Origin: an uncultured Eubacteriales bacterium
GTDB taxonomy: Bacteria > Bacillota > Clostridia > Oscillospirales > Oscillospiraceae
NCBI GenBank assembly: GCA_900549645.1
Contig: URPD01000022.1
Span: 1-26,923, forward strand
Reading direction: 5' to 3'
Length of the DNA stretch: 26,923 nt
A program made the position numbers and the translations under genes. Below, one piece after another: positions 22,123 to 26,923 of this stretch. The notes below the pieces were generated by a model. It did not search any database. It had not been told where the DNA came from and worked only from the letters and a program-made list of their open reading frames with translations. Position 1 is the stretch's first letter; every line of letters begins with the position of its first letter.

Positions 22123-22647
22123 ATGGCATACAATAATGACAGAAGAGATCGTCGCAAGGACGAGGCTCCCTCCGAGTTCATCGAGAAGGTAGTTTCCCTC
22201 AACCGCGTCAGCAAGACCGTCAAGGGCGGCCGCGTCATGAAGTTCTCCGCGCTGTGCGTAGTTGGCGACGGCAAGGGTCGCGTCGGCTTCGGTCTCGGCA
22301 AGGCGAGCGAAGTTTCCGAGGCAATCCGCAAGGGTCTTGAGGATGCTAAGAAGAACATCACCACCGTCACCCTGACCGGCACCACCATTCCCCATGAGGT
22401 CATCGGCGAGTTCGGCGCAGGCCGTGTCCTGCTCAAGCCGGCACCCGAAGGCACCGGCGTTATCGCCGGCGGCGCAGTCCGTGCAGTCGTTGAGGCAGCC
22501 GGCATCAAGAATATCCGTACCAAGTGCCTGCGCACCAACAACCCCGCGAACGTCGTCGCAGCCACTATGGAAGGCCTCAAGTCTCTGCGTGATGCGGCTC
22601 AGGTCGCAGCCGTCAGAGGCAAGACTCCTGAAGAAATTCAGGGTTAA
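22123..22647 (+). CDS. rpsE: Ribosomal protein S5
   Basis: S5 works with S4 and S12 in decoding accuracy and lines the mRNA entry. The 174-residue product has the family signature VGDGKGRVGFGLGKASEVSE and the loop GTTIPHEVIGEFGAGRVLLK. The N-terminal stretch NDRRDRRKDEAPSEFIEK is a charged extension usual in firmicutes. rpmD starts 12 bases later. Confidence 0.98.
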   Translation: MAYNNDRRDRRKDEAPSEFIEKVVSLNRVSKTVKGGRVMKFSALCVVGDGKGRVGFGLGKASEVSEAIRKGLEDAKKNITTVTLTGTTIPHEVIGEFGAGRVLLKPAPEGTGVIAGGAVRAVVEAAGIKNIRTKCLRTNNPANVVAATMEGLKSLRDAAQVAAVRGKTPEEIQG

Positions 22648-22659
22648 GGAGGGCGAAAC

Positions 22660-22839
22660 ATGGCTAATCTCAGAATCAAGCTCGTCAAGAGTCTCAACGG
22701 CAGACACGATAAGCACATCGCCACTGCCTACTCCCTCGGCCTGCACAAGATCGGCAACGAGACCGTACAGCCCGACAATCCCCAGACCCGCGGCAAGATC
22801 GCCCAGATCGGCTATCTTGTCAAGGTAACCGAAGAATAA
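22660..22839 (+). CDS. rpmD: Ribosomal protein L30
   Basis: This 59-residue protein starts MANLRIKLVKSLNGRHDKH and contains the family motif LGLHKIGNETVQPDNPQTRG. It is the bacterial short L30, a peripheral 50S protein absent from some bacteria. GGAGG lies eight bases before the ATG. It fills the gap between rpsE (12 bases) and rplO (13 bases), exactly where spc operons carry it. Confidence 0.96.
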   Translation: MANLRIKLVKSLNGRHDKHIATAYSLGLHKIGNETVQPDNPQTRGKIAQIGYLVKVTEE

Positions 22840-22852
22840 GGAGGGCAAGAGA

Positions 22853-23293
22853 ATGTATATCAATGATCTTTCTCCCGTAGCCGGCTCCACCCATGTCGAC
22901 AAGCGCAAGGGCAGAGGCCATGCCACCGGTAACGGCAAGACCGCCGGCCGTGGCCACAAGGGTCAGAAGGCTCGCTCCGGCGGCGGCACCCGCATCGGTT
23001 TTGAAGGCGGCCAGATGCCTCTGGCGCGCCGCATCCCGAAGAGAGGCTTCAACAACATCTTTGCAAAGCCCCTCACCTCCGTCAACGTTGCAGCCCTCGA
23101 TAAGTTCGAGGACGGCGCAGTCGTAGACGCGCAGGCACTGCTCGACGCAGGCATCATCTCCAAGTGCAAGTATGGCGTAAAGTTCCTTGGCAACGGCGAG
23201 GTTTCCAAGAAGCTGACTGTCAAAGCTGCTGCTTTCTCCGAAACCGCGAAACAGAAGATTGAGGCGGCCGGCGGAAAGGCAGAGGTGGTCTAA
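22853..23293 (+). CDS. rplO: Ribosomal protein L15
   Basis: L15 is a late-assembly 50S protein with a long basic N-terminal extension. The 146-residue product shows RKGRGHATGNGKTAGRGHKG, followed by the GFEGGQMPLARRIPKRGF stretch. The C-terminal part of the gene contains GAGGTGG, which serves as the ribosome-binding site of secY, whose GTG start directly abuts this stop codon. Confidence 0.98.
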   Translation: MYINDLSPVAGSTHVDKRKGRGHATGNGKTAGRGHKGQKARSGGGTRIGFEGGQMPLARRIPKRGFNNIFAKPLTSVNVAALDKFEDGAVVDAQALLDAGIISKCKYGVKFLGNGEVSKKLTVKAAAFSETAKQKIEAAGGKAEVV

Positions 23294-24577
23294 GTGCTTC
23301 AGACATTGCGTAATGCATGGAAGATCGAAGAGCTGCGCAAGAAGATTCTTTTTACGCTGGTCATCATCCTCCTTTACCGTCTTGGCAACGCCATCCCTGT
23401 TCCCGACGTCAACATCGCCCTGCTGAATGCGTACTTTGCCCAGCAGCAGAGCACCATTCTCGGCCTGCTCGACGTTATGAGCGGCGGCGCGTTCTCGAAC
23501 GCGACCATCTTCGCCCTGTCCATCCAGCCGTACATCAACGCCTCCATTATCATCCAGCTCCTCTGCATTGCTATCCCTTCGCTGGAGCGTTTGAGCAAGG
23601 AGGGCGGCGAGGAAGGCAGAAAGAAGATAGCTTCCATCACCCGTTACGCCACTGTTGCGATCGGCCTGATTCAGGGCTTCGCATACTACATGCTCATCAA
23701 GAACAACAATATGCTCAACGCAGACGCTCAGGGCATCTGGTCAGCGATAGTCATCATCCTGACCTTCACCTCCGGCTCCGCGCTGATCATGTGGCTCGGT
23801 GAGCAGATCACCGAATTCGGCATCGGCAACGGCATCTCCATGATCCTGTTTGCAAGCATCATTTCCCGCCTCCCGACCAGCCTCATCACCACCGTGCGCA
23901 ACATCACCGCCGGAAATCTCCAGTGGTGGCTCGCACTGCTGATGCTCATCGGCGCAGTCGCAATGATCGTCCTCATCGTTTTCGTCAACGATGCGGAGCG
24001 CAGGATCCCCGTTCAGTATGCCAAGAGAGTTGTCGGACGCAAGATGTACGGCGGCCAGAGCACTCACCTCCCCATGAAGGTGAATATGTCCGGCGTTATG
24101 CCCATCATCTTCGCTCAGTCCATCGCTTCCGTCCCCGCGACCATCGTGGCCTTCACCGGCAAGACCGACGGCTGGGTCAACACTTGGTTCTCCAACAACT
24201 CCATCCCCTACGCGATAATCTACTTCCTGCTGATAATCTTCTTCGCATACTTCTACTCCACCATTCAGTTCAACCCCGTGGAAGTTGCGAATAACCTGAA
24301 GAAGAACGGCGGGTACATCCCCGGCTTCCGTCCCGGCAAGCCGACCAGCGAGTTCATCCAGAAGATTCTGAACAAGATCACCCTGTTCGGCGCGATCTAT
24401 CTGGGCATCATCGCTATCGTACCCATCCTGATCTCCCACTTCAGCAATGCCGCGGCTCTCACCGGCCTGTCCCTCGGCGGCACCTCCATTATCATAGTTG
24501 TCGGCGTCGCGCTTGAGACCGTCCGCGCTCTCGAAGCCCAGATGCTTATGCGCAACTACAAGGGCTTCCTGTCCTGA
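23294..24577 (+). CDS. secY: Protein translocase channel SecY
   Basis: SecY forms the membrane channel through which SecA (5251-8022) drives preproteins. The 427-residue product starts MLQTLRNAWKIEELRKKILF and contains about ten membrane spans, with the plug-region stretch LLDVMSGGAFSNATIFALSI and the conserved cytosolic loop ERRIPVQYAKRVVGRKM. It ends with MLMRNYKGFL. The start codon is GTG, immediately after the rplO TAA, with GAGGTGG five bases upstream inside rplO. This tight join suggests that secY translation depends on rplO translation. adk follows after 16 bases. Confidence 0.98.
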   Translation: MLQTLRNAWKIEELRKKILFTLVIILLYRLGNAIPVPDVNIALLNAYFAQQQSTILGLLDVMSGGAFSNATIFALSIQPYINASIIIQLLCIAIPSLERLSKEGGEEGRKKIASITRYATVAIGLIQGFAYYMLIKNNNMLNADAQGIWSAIVIILTFTSGSALIMWLGEQITEFGIGNGISMILFASIISRLPTSLITTVRNITAGNLQWWLALLMLIGAVAMIVLIVFVNDAERRIPVQYAKRVVGRKMYGGQSTHLPMKVNMSGVMPIIFAQSIASVPATIVAFTGKTDGWVNTWFSNNSIPYAIIYFLLIIFFAYFYSTIQFNPVEVANNLKKNGGYIPGFRPGKPTSEFIQKILNKITLFGAIYLGIIAIVPILISHFSNAAALTGLSLGGTSIIIVVGVALETVRALEAQMLMRNYKGFLS

Positions 24578-24593
24578 TAAAAGGAGTAAGGCT

Positions 24594-25226
24594 ATGAGAC
24601 TTATACTTTTGGGCGCTCCCGGCGCCGGCAAAGGTACTCAGGCTGAGATTTTGAGCAGGCTGCTCAATGTCCCGACCATTTCCACAGGCAATATCCTGCG
24701 GGCTGCCATGAAAAATGGCACGCCCGTGGGACTTCAGGCGAAGGCTTATGTCGAGTCCGGCAAGCTCGTTCCCGACGATGTCATCATCGGCATCATCGAG
24801 GAGCGCCTCGCCCAGCCCGACTGTGCCAACGGCTATATCCTTGACGGCGTACCCCGCACCATTCCTCAGGCCGAGGCCATGGAGGCAAAGGGCATCGGCG
24901 TCGACTGCGCGCTCTCCATCGAGGTGGAGGACGACGTTATCGTGCGCCGCATGGGCGGCCGCCGTACCTGCAAGGATTGCAGCCAGACCTTCCATGTGGA
25001 GAACAATCCTCCCAAGGTCGAAGGCTTCTGCGATTTCTGCGGCGGCGAGCTGACGATCCGCAAGGACGACGCTCCCGAAACCGTCATGGCGCGTCTGGAG
25101 ACCTATCATAAGGAAACCGAACCGCTGAAGGCTTTCTATGAAGCCCGCGGCAAGCTGAAGTCCGTGGAGAACCAGCCGAGCATTGAAGCAACAACAGCCG
25201 CGATCACCAAGGCTCTGGGTATCTGA
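24594..25226 (+). CDS. adk: Adenylate kinase with zinc lid
   Basis: Adenylate kinase interconverts ATP plus AMP and two ADP. The 210-residue product has the P loop GAPGAGKGT (7-15) and a long lid with zinc ligands C126, C129, C146 and C149, the firmicute type. Two usual motif residues differ: the common STGDMLR reads STGNILR and DGFPRT reads DGVPRT; both changes are mild and close to the AMP site. The start at 24594 follows AAGGAG; the same frame stays open upstream inside secY. It ends two bases before map, so the pair is likely coupled. Confidence 0.97.
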   Translation: MRLILLGAPGAGKGTQAEILSRLLNVPTISTGNILRAAMKNGTPVGLQAKAYVESGKLVPDDVIIGIIEERLAQPDCANGYILDGVPRTIPQAEAMEAKGIGVDCALSIEVEDDVIVRRMGGRRTCKDCSQTFHVENNPPKVEGFCDFCGGELTIRKDDAPETVMARLETYHKETEPLKAFYEARGKLKSVENQPSIEATTAAITKALGI

Positions 25227-25228
25227 CG

Positions 25229-26008
25229 ATGGCAGAAACGATTACTATTAAGTCAGTCAGAGACATTGAGCTGATGCGTCAGGCCGGCAAGATCACCGCC
25301 GCCGCGCGTTCCATCGCCCGGCAGGCAGTGGCCGACGGCGTGACCACAAAGCAGATAGACAAACATGTGCATGACTTCATTGTCAAGAGCGGCGCATACC
25401 CGACCTTCCTCAATTACTGCGGATTCCCGGCCAGCGCCTGCATCTCGGTAAACGATGAGATCATCCACGGTATCCCCGGCAAGCGAGTGATCCGAAACGG
25501 CGACATCGTGTCCCTCGACCTCGGCGCCACCTATAAGGGCTTCGTCGGCGACTGCGCCGGCACCTACCCCTGCGGTGAGATAAGCGAAGAGGCGAGAAAG
25601 CTCATCGAGGTTACGAGACAGAGCTTCTTTGAGGGCATAAAGTTCGCCAAGGAGGGCTGCCGCATCTCCGATATAGGCGCGGCGGTGCAGGAATACGTGG
25701 AGAGCCACGGCTATTCCGTCGTCCGCGATTATGTCGGCCACGGCGTGGGGCGCAAGCTCCATGAGGCACCTGAGGTTCCGAACTACCGGCCTGACCGGCG
25801 CTTCGGCCACCGTCCCGATCCGCGCCTTGTGCGCGGCATGACGATAGCGGTCGAGCCCATGGTCAACATCGGCGGCTACGAAGTGAAGGAAATGCCCAAC
25901 GGCTGGACGGTCGTCACCGCGGACGGCTCCCTCTCGGCTCACTATGAAAATACCATCCTCATCACGGATGGCGAGCCGGAAATACTCACAATGGCAGAGG
26001 ATATTTGA
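25229..26008 (+). CDS. map: Methionine aminopeptidase, type I
   Basis: It removes the initiator methionine from new proteins. The five metal ligands are present: D97, D108, H171, E209 and E240, as is the substrate-contacting H80 in IHGIP. At 259 residues it is slightly longer than many firmicute versions, with a short extra stretch RPDRRFGHRPDPR (188-200) after VPNY. The gene begins two bases after adk. A KOW-domain gene found between map and infA in some firmicutes is absent; only 36 bases separate them. Confidence 0.97.
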   Translation: MAETITIKSVRDIELMRQAGKITAAARSIARQAVADGVTTKQIDKHVHDFIVKSGAYPTFLNYCGFPASACISVNDEIIHGIPGKRVIRNGDIVSLDLGATYKGFVGDCAGTYPCGEISEEARKLIEVTRQSFFEGIKFAKEGCRISDIGAAVQEYVESHGYSVVRDYVGHGVGRKLHEAPEVPNYRPDRRFGHRPDPRLVRGMTIAVEPMVNIGGYEVKEMPNGWTVVTADGSLSAHYENTILITDGEPEILTMAEDI

Positions 26009-26044
26009 CAAAACGTCAACACCGAACTTTGGAGGAAAATTACT

Positions 26045-26263
26045 TTGGCAAAAGACGATGTAATCGAACTTGAGGGCACGGTAGTAGAGTCCCTGCCCAA
26101 CACTATGTTTCAGGTGGATATCGGCAACGGTCACACCATACTGGCTCACATTTCCGGAAAGCTCCGGATGAACTTTATCAAGATCCTCCCCGGTGACAAG
26201 GTCACGGTGCAGATGTCTCCATACGACGTCACCCGCGGCAGGATCACTTGGAGAAGCAAGTAG
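26045..26263 (+). CDS. infA: Translation initiation factor IF-1
   Basis: IF-1 is an OB-fold protein that occupies the A site of the 30S subunit during initiation. The 72-residue product is standard (MAKDDVIELEGTVVESLPNT at the start, VQMSPYDVTRGRITWRSK at the end). The start codon is TTG at 26045, with GGAGG at 26031-26035 nine bases upstream; no in-frame ATG would give the conserved N terminus. The TAG stop is part of the AGGAGG of rpmJ. Confidence 0.96.
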   Translation: MAKDDVIELEGTVVESLPNTMFQVDIGNGHTILAHISGKLRMNFIKILPGDKVTVQMSPYDVTRGRITWRSK

Positions 26264-26275
26264 GAGGTATAACAA

Positions 26276-26389
26276 ATGAAAGTAAGACCTTCCGTGAAGC
26301 CCATGTGCGAGAAGTGCAAGATCATCAAGCGCAAGGGTAAAGTCATGGTCATCTGCGAGAACCCGAAGCACAAGCAGCGTCAGGGCTAA
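26276..26389 (+). CDS. rpmJ: Ribosomal protein L36
   Basis: The smallest 50S protein, 37 residues, starting MKVRPSVKPMCEKCKIIKRK. Zinc ligands C11, C14, C27 and H32 are all present, so it is the zinc-binding form. AGGAGG overlaps the infA stop codon eight bases before the ATG. The gap to rpsM is 158 bases and structured. Confidence 0.97.
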   Translation: MKVRPSVKPMCEKCKIIKRKGKVMVICENPKHKQRQG

Positions 26390-26547
26390 GCAGAAACAGG
26401 GGCGCAGCCCCGCATCAACTCAGCGACAAGGTTAAAAGCCTGTCCTTATAAACAACATCCGCATCAAACGGGGGACTCCCCTCCGGCGGGAACAAGTCTC
26501 CGTGTTAAAGAATGCGGAACAATTATTCGAAAGGATGATCGTATAAT
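26390..26547 (+). promoter_or_regulatory. Structured leader before rpsM
   Basis: GGGGC-GCA-GCCCC folds just after rpmJ. Further on, TCCGCAT (26458-26464) pairs with ATGCGGA (26512-26518). Inside it ACGG and GGACT pair with AGTCT and CCGT, with a C/G-rich apical region. The rpsM ribosome-binding site (GAAAGGATG) follows. In E. coli the mRNA leader at this position is bound by S4 to repress the alpha operon; a similar role here is inference. No promoter is obvious. Confidence 0.55.
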
Positions 26548-26916
26548 ATGGCACGTATAGCCGGCGTTGACCTGCCCAAGGACAAGAGAATCGAGATCGG
26601 TCTCACCTATGTCTACGGTATCGGCAGAACCAGCGCAACCAAGATTCTCGAGGCAACCGGAATTAACCCCGACACCAGAGTCAAAGACCTCACCGAAGAG
26701 GAAGAAGCAAAGCTGCGTGAGTGCATCGACCACCACTACATCGTGGAGGGCGACCTGCGCCGCCAGACCGCGCTTGATATCAAGCGCCTGACCGAGATCG
26801 GCTGCTACCGCGGCATGCGTCATCGCCGTGGCCTGCCCGTGCGCGGCCAGCGCAGCAAGACCAACGCTCGTACCCGCAAGGGTCCGAAACGCACCATCGC
26901 AAATAAGAAGAAGTAA
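26548..26916 (+). CDS. rpsM: Ribosomal protein S13
   Basis: S13 sits at the top of the 30S head, contacts S19 and the P-site tRNA, and bridges to L5. The 122-residue product begins MARIAGVDLPKDKRIEIGLT and carries the C-terminal signature RGLPVRGQRSKTNARTRKG. It is complete, ending with TAA at 26914. Confidence 0.98.
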   Translation: MARIAGVDLPKDKRIEIGLTYVYGIGRTSATKILEATGINPDTRVKDLTEEEEAKLRECIDHHYIVEGDLRRQTALDIKRLTEIGCYRGMRHRRGLPVRGQRSKTNARTRKGPKRTIANKKK

Positions 26917-26921
26917 GGAGG
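26917..26921 (+). promoter_or_regulatory. Ribosome-binding site of the next gene, cut by the window edge
   Basis: GGAGG directly after the rpsM stop. By conserved alpha-operon order the gene just outside the window should be rpsK (S11). Confidence 0.6.
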
Positions 26922-26923
26922 GA

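Noticed and set aside
24594..25226. Defective adenylate kinase because DGFPRT reads DGVPRT
   Set aside because: The P loop, lid cysteines and remaining motifs are intact, and the changes are conservative.

Overview
The window reads as a GC-rich member of the Clostridia, most likely a gut Oscillospiraceae/Ruminococcaceae-type bacterium. This is inferred from the firmicute-type GalT, DUF1846, zinc-type S14, zinc-lid adenylate kinase, strong AGGAGG ribosome-binding sites, sigma-A-like promoters and the uninterrupted S10-spc-alpha gene order. No species can be named from the sequence alone.

Left half (1-13,000): a patchwork of housekeeping and accessory genes separated by short palindromic repeats. 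In order these are galT, a NUDIX hydrolase, a 47-residue small ORF, a minus-strand pair (DUF1846 protein then LOG-family protein), and a plus-strand run secA - pgeF - an orphan peptide-type substrate-binding lipoprotein. Then come cytidine deaminase, a one-domain LysR-type DNA-binding protein whose start overlaps the cdd stop, and a membrane protein that joins an N-terminal TIR domain through one membrane span to leucine-rich-like repeats. SecA and, further on, SecY supply the motor and channel of protein secretion.

Right half (13,000-26,923): one long ribosomal-protein cluster, rpsJ-rplC-rplD-rplW-rplB-rpsS-rplV-rpsC-rplP-rpmC-rpsQ-rplN-rplX-rplE-rpsN(Z)-rpsH-rplF-rplR-rpsE-rpmD-rplO-secY-adk-map-infA-rpmJ-rpsM, cut off just before the expected rpsK. 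Most genes are 0-20 bases apart or overlap by one base. The exceptions stand out: a leader of about 300 nt before rpsJ with an intrinsic terminator inside it, 141 nt before rplC, 408 nt before rpsH containing a 47-nt direct repeat, and 158 nt before rpsM. All four gaps fold into hairpins and look like places where RNA-level control could act.

Most notable for follow-up: the TIR-membrane-LRR protein, laid out like a Toll-like receptor with reversed topology and flanked by related repeats; the duplicated hairpin element inside the spc operon; the attenuator-type leader of the S10 operon; the orphan LysR-type DNA-binding domain; and a repeat family that mostly points toward the start of the next gene. 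No rRNA, tRNA, CRISPR array, transposase or prophage was seen.
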